The notes under the pieces: generated by a model
Told to the model about the DNA's origin: nothing
What the model saw: only the letters and a program-made list of their open reading frames with translations
The model's database searches: none
Translations under genes and position numbers: made by a program
Assembly (NCBI RefSeq): GCF_036569345.1
Contig: NZ_DATCQT010000029.1
Coordinates: 57,940-121,939 of the forward strand
Source of the DNA: Clostridium_AD sp036569345
GTDB taxonomy: Bacteria > Bacillota > Clostridia > Clostridiales > Clostridiaceae
DNA length: 64,000 nucleotides
Reading direction: 5' to 3'
In this document: in pieces, positions 16,865 through 25,884 of the stretch
Numbering within the stretch: the first letter of the stretch is position 1
Layout: each line of letters opens with the position of its first letter

Positions 16865-17638
16865 ATGCAAAAAACAGTTGAAATCGAAAGTGGTAAATTG
16901 AAACTTCGTGGAATGTTACATGTCCCAGATAATATAAATGGTAAGGTTCCGATAGTTATAATACTTCATGGCCTTTGTGGAGATAAAATGGGTCCGTATT
17001 TTATCTTTGTAAAGCTCTCTAGACTACTAGAAAAAGTAGGAATAGCAAGTATAAGATTTGATTTTGCTGGTAGCGGCGAAAGTGATGGGGATTTTATAGA
17101 TATGACTGTGGGTAGTGAACTTAAAGATGCAAATAACATTTTGAACTACGTAAGGACCTTAGATTTTGTAGATAATGATAATGTAGGAATAGTAGGATTG
17201 AGCATGGGAGGAGCAGTTGCTAGCATGTTAGCAGGAAACAGAAAAAGTGAAATAAAAACAATATGTTTATGGGCACCTGCGGGAAACATAGATGAAATAA
17301 TTTTGGATAAGCACTATATTGCTGGTAACTATGAGAAATTTAGAAGGTTGGGTTATTTTGATGTTGAAGGATTACTTCTTGGAACGGGATTTGTGGATAA
17401 TATAAAAGAACTAAGAATATATGAAAAAACATCTGCATATGATAAAAAGTCACTTATAATTCATGGGGAAAAAGATGATGTAGTTCTATTAAGTGCATCC
17501 CAAAAGTATATTTGTTATTTTGGTGAGTCTTCGAAGTTACAAGTAATTAGTGGGGCGAATCATACTTTTGATAAAAAGGAGTGGGAAGAGCAAGTAATTG
17601 AGTCTACACTAGATTTCTTAGGAAAACAACTAAAATGA
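16865..17638 (+). CDS. Alpha/beta hydrolase (serine esterase/acyltransferase fold)
   Basis: 257 residues. Oxyanion region ILHGLCGDK, nucleophile Ser in GLSMGG, acid Asp in HGEKDDVV, and His in GANHTF, so a complete triad. Resembles cinnamoyl/feruloyl esterase-like or dienelactone-like cytoplasmic hydrolases; no signal peptide. ATG start with GGAGGTGAT. As last gene of the kor operon it may release the imported acid from an ester or act as an acyl-CoA thioesterase (inference). Confidence 0.85.
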   Translation: MQKTVEIESGKLKLRGMLHVPDNINGKVPIVIILHGLCGDKMGPYFIFVKLSRLLEKVGIASIRFDFAGSGESDGDFIDMTVGSELKDANNILNYVRTLDFVDNDNVGIVGLSMGGAVASMLAGNRKSEIKTICLWAPAGNIDEIILDKHYIAGNYEKFRRLGYFDVEGLLLGTGFVDNIKELRIYEKTSAYDKKSLIIHGEKDDVVLLSASQKYICYFGESSKLQVISGANHTFDKKEWEEQVIESTLDFLGKQLK

Positions 17639-17683
17639 AATTTTGAAATATTGAATATAAATGTTAATATTGAATAAAAAATA

Positions 17684-17734
17684 TAACAAGACTGTAAATA
17701 GATTGGCAACTCAATCAGTTTACAGCCTTGTTAT
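17684..17734. terminator. Bidirectional terminator between hydrolase and orphan ssuA
   Basis: Long imperfect hairpin: TAACAAG..CTGTAAA on the left pairs with TTTACAG..CTTGTTA on the right. It lies between two convergent genes. Confidence 0.75.
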
Positions 17735-17774
17735 TTATGTGATTACTTAAAACGATATATAGAAATACTTAATT

Positions 17775-18818
17775 TTATTGTATTTGAGCAAGGCCTTTAT
17801 CTTTTAGTACTTTATTCAATATAGTAAGGTTAAATAAATCCTTTGTATCTGGTTCTGTCTTTAAGAAACCTTCTTTAACTGAAGATTTAACAAAGTCGAG
17901 TACTGAGTCCTTTTCTGGATTATTTGTAACTGTTAATCTCTTAAAAGCAGCATCTAAAACATCAGTCGCTATTGATTTTTTAGTTAATTCAGTAATTTGT
18001 TTATTAACTATTTTCTTAGCTTCCCCTGGATTTTTATTAATATAATCTGTTGTCTCTACATGATTTTTTATAAAATTTTCAACAATTTGTGGGTGATCCT
18101 TTAAAAATTGAGTTCTAACAACTACAACAGCAGTAGTATATTTTCCTTCTCTAAATATATCTTTATAATCTAAAATGATATTTGCTTTTGCCTCTTTAAT
18201 AAGTCTAGAACCCCAAGGTTCTGGCACGAGTGCACCATCTATATCTCCCTTTTGTAGTAATGTTAAAATATCTGCATTTGCTGCTTGACTTATTTCAACG
18301 GTTCCACCTTTTGTTTTATCTTTAAGTCCATTCTTGGATAAAATACTTCTAAGTGTTAAATCTTGAGTGTTTCCAAACTGTGGAACTGCAATTTTCTTAC
18401 CACTTAAATCTTTTAAATTTTTAATAACCAATCCTTTTCTAGATACAAATATAGCACCTGCATCTGTTGCACCTGCAATAATTTGAATATCTCCTTTTGA
18501 TTTTGCATATCCATTAATAGCTGGTCCGGGTCCTATATAACCAATATCAATAGCACCTGCAAAAAGTGCCTCTATTTCAGATGGACCTGCATTAAATAGT
18601 TTCCAATCTATTTTGTTAGCTGCGCCTACAGCCTTCTGAAAAGTTCCCTGTTCGCGGCCTACAAGAGCTTGTGAATGAGTTATGTTTGGAAAATATCCAA
18701 CCCTTACATTAACTGCTTCACTTTCTGCTTTTTTTGATGAGCATCCAGTTATTCCTCCAAGTAATGAAAGACCTAATAATAATACAATTGATAATTTAAA
18801 ACCCTTTGAATTTTTCAA
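17775..18818 (-). CDS. ssuA: Orphan SsuA-type sulfonate/sulfate-binding lipoprotein
   Basis: 347 residues. Lipobox ITGC with Cys26. Aliphatic-sulfonate-binding (SsuA/THI5) fold: VRVGYFPNITHSQALVGREQG, GAIDIGYIGPGPAINGYAKS, VPQFGNTQDLTLR and ALVPEPWGSRL. By eye it matches the SsuA at 35494 over its whole length, at roughly four residues in five. No permease or ATPase neighbours it, so it probably feeds the SsuBC of the 35-38 kb operon. It follows the ROK regulator gene by 77 bases with its own AGGGGG site, probably as a second gene of that operon. Confidence 0.9.
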   Translation of the reverse strand: MKNSKGFKLSIVLLLGLSLLGGITGCSSKKAESEAVNVRVGYFPNITHSQALVGREQGTFQKAVGAANKIDWKLFNAGPSEIEALFAGAIDIGYIGPGPAINGYAKSKGDIQIIAGATDAGAIFVSRKGLVIKNLKDLSGKKIAVPQFGNTQDLTLRSILSKNGLKDKTKGGTVEISQAANADILTLLQKGDIDGALVPEPWGSRLIKEAKANIILDYKDIFREGKYTTAVVVVRTQFLKDHPQIVENFIKNHVETTDYINKNPGEAKKIVNKQITELTKKSIATDVLDAAFKRLTVTNNPEKDSVLDFVKSSVKEGFLKTEPDTKDLFNLTILNKVLKDKGLAQIQ

Positions 18819-18895
18819 CTTATATCCCCCTATTTGAAATTAGTTTTATTACCTTTGTAAATAAAAATTTTTAAATATTTAAACTGATACTTATT

Positions 18896-20089
18896 CTAAA
18901 TGTCTTCGATTACTAGAGCCACGGCTCCAATTGAAATTGCATTTTCTTTAAAAAATCCCCCTCTACTGAAAATAATTTTTTTTCTTCTGTCAGGATGCAA
19001 TTTTTTAAATACAATGTTTATACATTCATCATAAAATAGCTTTGAGTTAATTATTAAAGGACCACTTAATATTACTAATCCTGGATTTAGAAGATTTATA
19101 TAATTAACTAATCCAGTGCCTAAAATTAATGCAGAATTTCTAATTATCTCTTTAGCTAAAGTATCATTTTTATCTGCTGCAATACAAATATCTCTATAAC
19201 CTATATCTTGCAAGGCTTTACGGATGATAGTAAATCTGCCTTTTTTAACTTCTGATGAAAACTTCTTTATTATTGCATTAATAGATGAATAACTTTCTAT
19301 GCATCCTAAGTTTCCACATTTGCACTGTTCTCCATTAATATCAACGATCATGTGTCCTAAAGCATCTTCCTCATCATTTATTGTTTTTATGAGTTTGCCT
19401 GATAAAACAGTTCCTGTTCTTATTCCAATACCAAGATTTAAATAAGCAATATTTTCAATCCCTTTTCCAACACCATAAAAATATTCTCCTGTAACGGCGG
19501 CATTTACCCCGTTTTCAAATACAATTGGACACTTTAATTTTGATTCTAGCATTGATCTTATAGGGACATTAGACCACCCTGGTGCACTAAAATTAATAGG
19601 ACTTATCATTATTCCGTTTTTTATATCTAAGGGTCCAACAGTGCCGAGTCCTATACCTACTAATTTGGTATAATTTAAACTAAGATTTACGTATGCCTTA
19701 TTAACAATCTCATCGATTCTTCTCACAGTTTCATCTGGAGAGCAAAAAGCATCCATGTAAAACATTTCTTTATATAGAATTTCCATTTTTAAATTAGTAA
19801 TAATTACCTGCGTATATACTCTAGATAAATCTATACCTATAATATAAAATTCCCGTAAATTTACGTCATATAAAATTGGTTTTCGCCCACCTGTAGATTC
19901 ACCTATACATTTCTGAACTATAATTCCATGTTTTACTAAAGGTTCAATTGTGTAATTTAATGTAGTTAATTTAATATTTGATAGAATAGATATTTCACTT
20001 TTAGAAATAGGTCCGTGTTTTTGAAGAGAATAGAATATCTTTTTTTCTTCGTTACTTAAATTTTTTAGTATATTAAGGTTATCTTTCAC
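18896..20089 (-). CDS. ROK-family transcriptional regulator
   Basis: 397 residues. Winged-helix domain at about 10-75 (GPISKSEISILSNIKLTTLNYTIEPLVKHGII, then the wing GGRKP), followed by an actin-like ROK domain with GIGLGTVGPLD and the zinc motif CKCGNLGCIESYSS. NagC/XylR-type proteins sense sugars or sugar phosphates, so pairing with a sulfonate-binding protein is unusual. GTG start with GGTGAGG upstream. Its promoter (20262-20290) carries the same TAACCTATAGG element as the ssuABC promoter. Confidence 0.88.
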   Translation of the reverse strand: MKDNLNILKNLSNEEKKIFYSLQKHGPISKSEISILSNIKLTTLNYTIEPLVKHGIIVQKCIGESTGGRKPILYDVNLREFYIIGIDLSRVYTQVIITNLKMEILYKEMFYMDAFCSPDETVRRIDEIVNKAYVNLSLNYTKLVGIGLGTVGPLDIKNGIMISPINFSAPGWSNVPIRSMLESKLKCPIVFENGVNAAVTGEYFYGVGKGIENIAYLNLGIGIRTGTVLSGKLIKTINDEEDALGHMIVDINGEQCKCGNLGCIESYSSINAIIKKFSSEVKKGRFTIIRKALQDIGYRDICIAADKNDTLAKEIIRNSALILGTGLVNYINLLNPGLVILSGPLIINSKLFYDECINIVFKKLHPDRRKKIIFSRGGFFKENAISIGAVALVIEDI

Positions 20090-20242
20090 AGTTATGCCTC
20101 ACCGACTTAATCTTGATATTTTTAAATTTTATTCTTAAGTTTTCACTATTTCGTTAGAAGTAATTGAGAGGATTTTCTTACAAATATACTTTTGCATTAA
20201 GTATATTTAATGAAACAAAATTTTTAAAGAAGAAAGCATACT

Positions 20243-20256
20243 TAACCTATAGGTTA
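20243..20256. promoter_or_regulatory. Operator-like palindrome TAACCTATAGGTTA
   Basis: Perfect 14-bp palindrome beginning five bases past the minus-strand -10 box, at the expected transcription start. The same 11-base core lies at the same offset in the ssuABC promoter (35291-35301), followed in both by AGTATG. Confidence 0.65.
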
Positions 20257-20261
20257 GATGT

Positions 20262-20290
20262 ATGTTATCATGTAATAAATCAATTGTCAA
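20262..20290 (-). promoter_or_regulatory. Promoter for ROK regulator and orphan ssuA
   Basis: Minus strand TTGACA (20285-20290), a 17-base spacer and TAACAT (20262-20267). Leader of about 165 nt to the GTG start. Confidence 0.75.
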
Positions 20291-20479
20291 TACAATTTTT
20301 AATATAATTATAATGATTTTTTCTTGCATCTAACATAGTTTTTTTCATTGAAAATGTAATAAGAATATATCATTCTAGTATGAATAAGTTAATCATTAGA
20401 AAGTAGTTAGGGTAGTTTAATGCAACAAAATTTTGTTGAATTGACTATGAGTAATTCATTAAAAAATAATAAAAAATTA
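20291..20479. other. Intergenic stretch between divergent operons
   Basis: No gene, repeat or riboswitch signature recognised; strongly AT-rich. It separates the ROK promoter from the hcy promoter. Confidence 0.5.
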
Positions 20480-20508
20480 TTGACATGTTTTTACTAATGT
20501 AATACTAT
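20480..20508 (+). promoter_or_regulatory. Promoter of the hcy/sulfite reductase operon
   Basis: TTGACA (20480-20485), a 17-base spacer and TACTAT (20503-20508); a second TATAAT at 20515-20520 overlaps. The ~170-nt leader contains CATAC-N7-GTATG (20529-20545), which could be a regulator site. No S-box or T-box consensus was found. Confidence 0.65.
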
Positions 20509-20699
20509 CTATGGTATAATAAATCAAACATACAGGTTTTGTATGAAACGGAAACTGAAAGCTTCAAATTGGTGGAATTTTAACTTTAGATGTTATTATA
20601 AGCGCAAGTTTGGGTAAGTTACAAGAAAACAATTGAGAATACACTATAATTATTTATAAAAAGTTAAAGTGAATTATTGAGAGTATAGGAGGAATAAAT

Positions 20700-20915
20700 A
20701 TGAATATTAAAGTTAATGGCGAAGTAAAAGAAATCAAAGATGGTGTCAGTGTCACTGAAATGTTAAAAATTGAAAATGTTGAAATGCCAGATATGGTTTC
20801 AGTTCAATTAAATGGTGAATTTGTAGAAAGAGATATATTCCAGGAAACTGTATTAAAGGAAAATGACGAAATAGAAGTCTTATATTTCATGGGAGGCGGA
20901 AGTTTTGGACTTTAA
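20700..20915 (+). CDS. hcyS: Sulfur-carrier protein HcyS (ThiS-like)
   Basis: 71-residue ubiquitin-fold sulfur carrier. The C-terminus is MGGGSFGL rather than a bare Gly-Gly, so four residues must be removed to expose the diglycine that becomes a thiocarboxylate. A JAMM protease two genes downstream is the expected processing enzyme, as in the Wolinella methionine pathway. Start ATG with TAGGAGGAA. Its final codons for GGG double as the ribosome site of hcyF. Confidence 0.88.
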   Translation: MNIKVNGEVKEIKDGVSVTEMLKIENVEMPDMVSVQLNGEFVERDIFQETVLKENDEIEVLYFMGGGSFGL

Positions 20916-21732
20916 TGATGAGCAAATTGAAAGATACTCAAGACATATATTATTGCCAGAGGTTGGAGTTGAAGGACAAGAAAAATTACTTGAGTCAAAG
21001 GTTTTAATTATTGGAACAGGTGGGCTTGGCGCACCTGCTGCTATGTATTTGGCAGCTGCAGGAGTTGGCACAATTGGACTTGTAGATGGGGACGTTGTGG
21101 ATCTTTCTAATCTGCAAAGACAAATTATACACCAAACTAAGGACGTAGGTAAACTTAAAGTTGAATCTGGAAAAGATACAATAAATGAACTTAATCCCGA
21201 TGTAAATGTAATTACATACAATGAATTTGCAACTGCTGAAAATATTTTAGACATTATAAAAGATCAGGATTATGATTTTATTATAGATGGAACAGATAAT
21301 TTTGCTGCAAAATTTCTAATAAATGATGCATGTGTACTAGCTAAAAAACCATTTTCTCATGCTGGAATAATAAGGTTTCAAGGACAACTTACAACGTACA
21401 TTCCGGGAAACAATACACCTTGTTATAGATGCATTTTTCAAACACCGCCACCAGAAGGCATAGTGCCAACTTGTAGAGAAGCTGGAGTACTCGGAGTAAT
21501 GGGAGGGGTAGTTGGAACTCTTCAAGCAACTGAGGCTATTAAATACATTTTAGGACTTGGGCAAACACTAGCAGGTTATTTGCTAACTTATGATGGACTG
21601 AAGATGGAATTCAAGAAAATAAAAATAAATCATAATAAAAGATGTGGAGTTTGTGGAGATAGCCCTACTATAACAGCTTTAATAGACTACGCTAATCCAT
21701 CATGTGATTTAAAAACAGGAAAGCTAAACTGA
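20905..21732 (+). CDS. hcyF: E1-like adenylyltransferase HcyF (ThiF/MoeB/HesA family)
   Basis: 275 residues. Adenylates the C-terminal Gly of HcyS so that sulfide can be added. Nucleotide motif GTGGLG at 37-42, RQIIH segment, and zinc cysteines CYRC and CGVC; the conserved PTCREAGVLG loop follows. TTG start at 20905 preceded by GGGAGGCGG inside hcyS, overlapping it by 11 bases. HcyF and HcyD overlap by one base, which indicates translational coupling. Confidence 0.9.
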   Translation: MDFNDEQIERYSRHILLPEVGVEGQEKLLESKVLIIGTGGLGAPAAMYLAAAGVGTIGLVDGDVVDLSNLQRQIIHQTKDVGKLKVESGKDTINELNPDVNVITYNEFATAENILDIIKDQDYDFIIDGTDNFAAKFLINDACVLAKKPFSHAGIIRFQGQLTTYIPGNNTPCYRCIFQTPPPEGIVPTCREAGVLGVMGGVVGTLQATEAIKYILGLGQTLAGYLLTYDGLKMEFKKIKINHNKRCGVCGDSPTITALIDYANPSCDLKTGKLN

Positions 21733-22139
21733 TGATTAGTATAGATAGCTTTGAGCTAAAAAAAATTGTAGAGCAGGCAAAATTGGAATTTCCTAATGAG
21801 TGCTGTGGATTTTTAGCAGGAACTAAAAGTGGAGATGAAATAGTTATAAAAAATATTTATCCACTTACAAATTTAGATAAAAGCAGTGAACACTTTTCAA
21901 TGGATCCTAAAGAGCAGTTTAGTACAATAAAAATAATAAGAGAAGAAAATATGATTTTTATAGGCAATTATCATTCTCATCCTTATACGCCCTCAAGACC
22001 ATCAGAGGAGGATATAAGACTCGCCTATGATCCAAATGTAATTTATGGAATTCTGTCACTTGAAAAAGAAGAACAAGTATTTAATTTATTTAAGATAAAC
22101 AAAAGTGGGGTTATTAAACTTGAATACCAAGTTATTTAG
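21732..22139 (+). CDS. hcyD: JAMM metalloprotease HcyD
   Basis: 135-residue Mov34/MPN-PAD1 zinc peptidase. Complete JAMM centre: Glu23, His81 and His83 (HSHP), Ser91, Asp94. Predicted to trim HcyS after its Gly-Gly. Directly overlaps hcyF. Confidence 0.9.
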   Translation: MISIDSFELKKIVEQAKLEFPNECCGFLAGTKSGDEIVIKNIYPLTNLDKSSEHFSMDPKEQFSTIKIIREENMIFIGNYHSHPYTPSRPSEEDIRLAYDPNVIYGILSLEKEEQVFNLFKINKSGVIKLEYQVI

Positions 22140-22178
22140 TAAACATATTTTAAATAGCATAAAGGGGAGTGATTAGAG

Positions 22179-24479
22179 ATGATTAATATTAATGAGGATA
22201 GTTACAAAGTTGTAGAAGATTTTAAAGAAAAAGCAAACAAGTATTTAAGTGGCGAACTTGACCCTATTAGATTTAAAGCATTTAGAGTTTCTATGGGTGT
22301 TTACGAACAAAGAACTTCAGAAACCTATATGGTAAGGACTAGAATACCTGGTGGAGTAATAACTTTAAAGCAATTTCAATGTATAAATGATATTTCAAAA
22401 AAATATGCAGCAGGTAAGATACGGTTTACTTCAAGGCAAGATATTCAGTTTCAAAATATACAGCTTCCAGATGTTTATAAAATTATGAAGGAACTTATAG
22501 AAGTGGGTATAATAACTAAAGGGACTGGCGGAAACACGGTAAGAAATGTTGAATGTTCCCCTCTTTCTGGAGTTTCTTTTGATGATATATTTGATGTAAC
22601 ACCATTTGTGCGTGAAGTTACTAATTATTTACTTAAAGATCCTAGTACTATGAACCTACCAAGAAAATATAAGATAGGTTTTTCAAACAGTCCCCAAGAC
22701 ACAGCAAACGCTACAATATCTGATTTGGGTTTTATAACAAAGATAGTTAATGGCAAAAAAGGGTTTGAGGTTTATGGTGGTGGTGGCTTTGGAGGAAATC
22801 CAAAAGTGTCAATAAAACTAAAAGACTTTATAGAAACTAAAGATGTTATCTATTATGTACAGGCTATGAAGGAACTCTTTGAAAGAGAGGGAGATAGAAG
22901 TAATAAACATAAAGCAAGAATAAGGTATATTGTTGAAAGATTAGGAGAAGAGAAATTCATCCAATTGTTTAATGAAGAACTAAAAAGAATAAAAGAGGGT
23001 AAAGATCTTGATTTAATAATAGATAATAAACTGGCTGAAGAGACTACCAAAAATACTGATTTTACTAAGATAAGCAAAAATTACGAGAGTGTTCTATTTA
23101 ATCAAAAACAAGCAGGATATAACTCAGTGTATGTACACCCTCAAGGAGGAACCTTACAGGCGGAAAATCTACAAAATATTTTAGAATTTGTTAACAAATT
23201 GAATTATAAAATATCTATAAGGCTTACAAATACTCAGGGTTTTTTTGTAAGAGATTTAAAAGAAGAGGATGCAAAGAAGTTACTTGAAATAACAGGAGAA
23301 TTTTCATCCAAGTTTGACATATACAATTCAGTAACATGTGCTGGTGCATCAACTTGTCAATTAGGACTTTGTTTATCGCAAAATCTTTTAAAAGCTATAG
23401 TGGAAGAATTTGAAAAATGTTGTACAGAAATTAAAACATCACTTCCTAGAATTTTTATATCAGGATGTCCTAATTCATGTGGAAGACATCAAATGGGTGA
23501 GATAGGATTAAGTGGACGCGCAAAAAGAACAGATGATGGGTTAATGCCAGCTTATTCCGTTTCATTTGGTGGAAGTGTTGGACATGGCGTGGCTAAAATG
23601 GGAGAGGTATTTGGGGATATTTCTGCAAAGAAGCTTCCAAAGTATCTTGTAGAATTAGCGGCACTTAAAAATACTTCCGGTTATGAGTGTTTTGAAGAAT
23701 TTTTAAAAAATAGCGAAAAGGATATAAGGGTTTTAACTAATAAATATGGTATTGTGGAAACACTTAAAGAAAATGCGGATCTATATTATGATTTGGGAGC
23801 AAGTGAAAAATTCTCTATAGAGGGAAGAGGACCTGGAGAGTGTAGTACTGGAGTATTTGATGTTATGAAACTTGATTTATCTAATGCAGAAAGTGATCTC
23901 TTAAAATTTAAAGAGGGTAAAAAATCAAAAAATCTTTACCAAGCAGCAGTATCAGCAACTCGAACTCTTTTAATATTAAATGGAATAGACACAGCAAAGG
24001 ATAGAGAAATTTTTAAACAATTTAATATAAGTTTTATTGAGACAGGATATGTTAAAAAAGATATACTTAATCTTTTCGATATACTAATTGATTATAAACT
24101 TGGCGATGTACTTGATATAACAAGTAGTGCCTTAGAGGTTGAATATCTTTATAATAAAGTAAAAGCAATGTATGATTCACTAAACGGAAAACTTGAAATA
24201 ACACTTCCGAAGGAAGTAACACTAGAAACATTGGAAGAAGTCTCAAAGAGTAGTGACTTTGAAATTATTGATTTTAGAGGAGTTAAGTGTCCTATAAACT
24301 TTGTGAAAGTTAAGATTCAATTATCAAAAATAAAGTCTGGTGAAAAAAGAGGTTTTTATTTAGATGATGGGGACCCAATAAAAAATGTTCCGTTAAGTGC
24401 AGAGAAAGAAGGCAACAAGATAATATCAATTTACAATAATTATGATGGTTACAATTTGCTTGTACTAGAGAAAAAATAA
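22179..24479 (+). CDS. Siroheme sulfite reductase fused to a TusA-like domain
   Basis: 766 residues. Residues about 1-530 are a nitrite/sulfite reductase with duplicated ferredoxin-like and siroheme halves (SMGVYEQR, RFTSRQDIQFQ, TGGNTVRNVECSP) and the [4Fe-4S]-siroheme cysteines in CAGASTCQLG and SGCPNSCGRHQMG. A helical linker domain follows (AVSATRTLLILNGID). The C-terminal ~75 residues are a TusA/SirA-type sulfur-relay domain with Cys in RGVKCPINFVK. Reduces sulfite to sulfide and may hand sulfur directly to HcyS. ATG start with AGGGGAG upstream. Confidence 0.9.
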   Translation: MININEDSYKVVEDFKEKANKYLSGELDPIRFKAFRVSMGVYEQRTSETYMVRTRIPGGVITLKQFQCINDISKKYAAGKIRFTSRQDIQFQNIQLPDVYKIMKELIEVGIITKGTGGNTVRNVECSPLSGVSFDDIFDVTPFVREVTNYLLKDPSTMNLPRKYKIGFSNSPQDTANATISDLGFITKIVNGKKGFEVYGGGGFGGNPKVSIKLKDFIETKDVIYYVQAMKELFEREGDRSNKHKARIRYIVERLGEEKFIQLFNEELKRIKEGKDLDLIIDNKLAEETTKNTDFTKISKNYESVLFNQKQAGYNSVYVHPQGGTLQAENLQNILEFVNKLNYKISIRLTNTQGFFVRDLKEEDAKKLLEITGEFSSKFDIYNSVTCAGASTCQLGLCLSQNLLKAIVEEFEKCCTEIKTSLPRIFISGCPNSCGRHQMGEIGLSGRAKRTDDGLMPAYSVSFGGSVGHGVAKMGEVFGDISAKKLPKYLVELAALKNTSGYECFEEFLKNSEKDIRVLTNKYGIVETLKENADLYYDLGASEKFSIEGRGPGECSTGVFDVMKLDLSNAESDLLKFKEGKKSKNLYQAAVSATRTLLILNGIDTAKDREIFKQFNISFIETGYVKKDILNLFDILIDYKLGDVLDITSSALEVEYLYNKVKAMYDSLNGKLEITLPKEVTLETLEEVSKSSDFEIIDFRGVKCPINFVKVKIQLSKIKSGEKRGFYLDDGDPIKNVPLSAEKEGNKIISIYNNYDGYNLLVLEKK

Positions 24480-24496
24480 ACCTTAGAGGTGTAGAA

Positions 24497-25729
24497 ATGA
24501 AATTTAACACTAAATTAATACATGGAAATTTAAGAAAAGATGAAACAGGAGCTACCAATACGCCACTTCATTTATCCAATGCGTTTGCTCATACAGCAGC
24601 GGAGGAACTTGAAGGTATAATGAAAGGTACAAGTATGGGATATGCTTATACTAGGATTTCTAACCCAACTGTTACTTCTTTCGAGAGAAGAATTGCGAGT
24701 ATCGAAGGTGGCCTTGCGGCTACTGCAGCTGCTTCTGGTATGAGTGCTTTATATCTAGCAATAATGAATGTTGTTGAAAGTGGAGACGAAATAATAGCAT
24801 CTAGTGGTCTCTTCGGGGGAACCTATACACTTTTGAAAAATCTAAAGAGTTATGGAATAAATGTTAAATTTCTAGACAATCTAGATAAAGATAGTTTAAC
24901 AAATGCTATAAATGACAATACTAAAATTGTTTTTGCAGAAACTTTAGGCAATCCAAAGCTTGATGTATTAGATATAGAGGTTGTATCTAAGGTTTGCACT
25001 GATTATAATGTAATTTTCATTGTAGATTCTACTATAACAACTCCATACCTTATAAAGCCATTTGAGTATGGCGCAGATATTGTTATACATTCAACATCTA
25101 AATATATAAATGGAACCTCAAATTCTATTGGGGGAATTATAGTAGATGGAGGTAGCAATAAATACAAAGATATTAAGTATAAAAACTTTAGTGAGTATAA
25201 TAAAAAATTTGGGAAAATGGCATATACTGCGAAGCTTAGAAATACTGTAGGTAAGGATATTGGAGCAACGCTGGCACCTTTTAATGCTTTTTTAAATCTA
25301 ACGGGAGTAGAAACATTATCCCTTAGAATGAGAGAACATAACACTAATACTTTGGCAGTAGCTAAGTTTTTAAGCAAACATAGTAAGGTAACATTTGTAA
25401 ATTATCCGAGTTTACCAAGTTCTAAATATTATGATATAGCACAAAAATATTATTAAAATGGAGCAAGTGGGGTTCTTACCTTTAGGCTTGGAAGCAAAGA
25501 AAATGCTTTTAATTTTATTAATAATTTGAAATTGATATTAAACATTACAAACATTGGAGATGCCAAAACCTTAATTATTCATCCTGCCTCAACAATATGT
25601 GCTAGTAACACTGAGACGGAAAAAGAACAAATGGGAGTTTTTGATGATCTACTAAGGTTGTCTGTTGGGATTGAAGATATTGAAGACATACTGCAAGATA
25701 TAGAGAATGCCTTGGCATCCATTGTTTAA
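24497..25729 (+). pseudogene. metY: O-acetylhomoserine sulfhydrylase MetY interrupted by one in-frame TAA
   Basis: PLP enzyme that makes homocysteine from an activated homoserine and sulfide or a protein thiocarboxylate. The frame from ATG 24497 runs to TAA at 25454-25456, then continues in the same frame (NGASGVLTFRLGSKENAFNF...) to 25729, including the C-terminal signature HPASTICASNTETE and RLSVGIEDIEDI. PLP lysine lies in HSTSKYINGTSN. Read through, it is about 411 residues, normal for MetY. No frameshift and no other damage, so this is a fresh nonsense mutation, a sequencing error, or a recoded stop. Confidence 0.85.
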
Positions 25730-25740
25730 AGGTAATTTTT

Positions 25741-25777
25741 GGCAAGTTTAAGTTAAATCACTTGAACTTGTCTTTTT
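25741..25777 (+). terminator. Terminator of the hcy operon
   Basis: A 12-bp stem with two G-U pairs (25741-25752 with 25761-25772), then TTTTT. Confidence 0.82.
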
Positions 25778-25884
25778 ATTTATTTCTTAAAAGACAAAGG
25801 AATTTATAAAATCTAGTCGAATTAAACATAATAGTAATATATATTTTAATTTTTAATAATTATAAATATGAAAGGAACTTTTTC

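Noticed and set aside
20530..20699. S-box (SAM) riboswitch or T-box in the hcy operon leader
   Set aside because: No conserved S-box core or T-box TGGNACCGCG-type sequence and no leader terminator were found.
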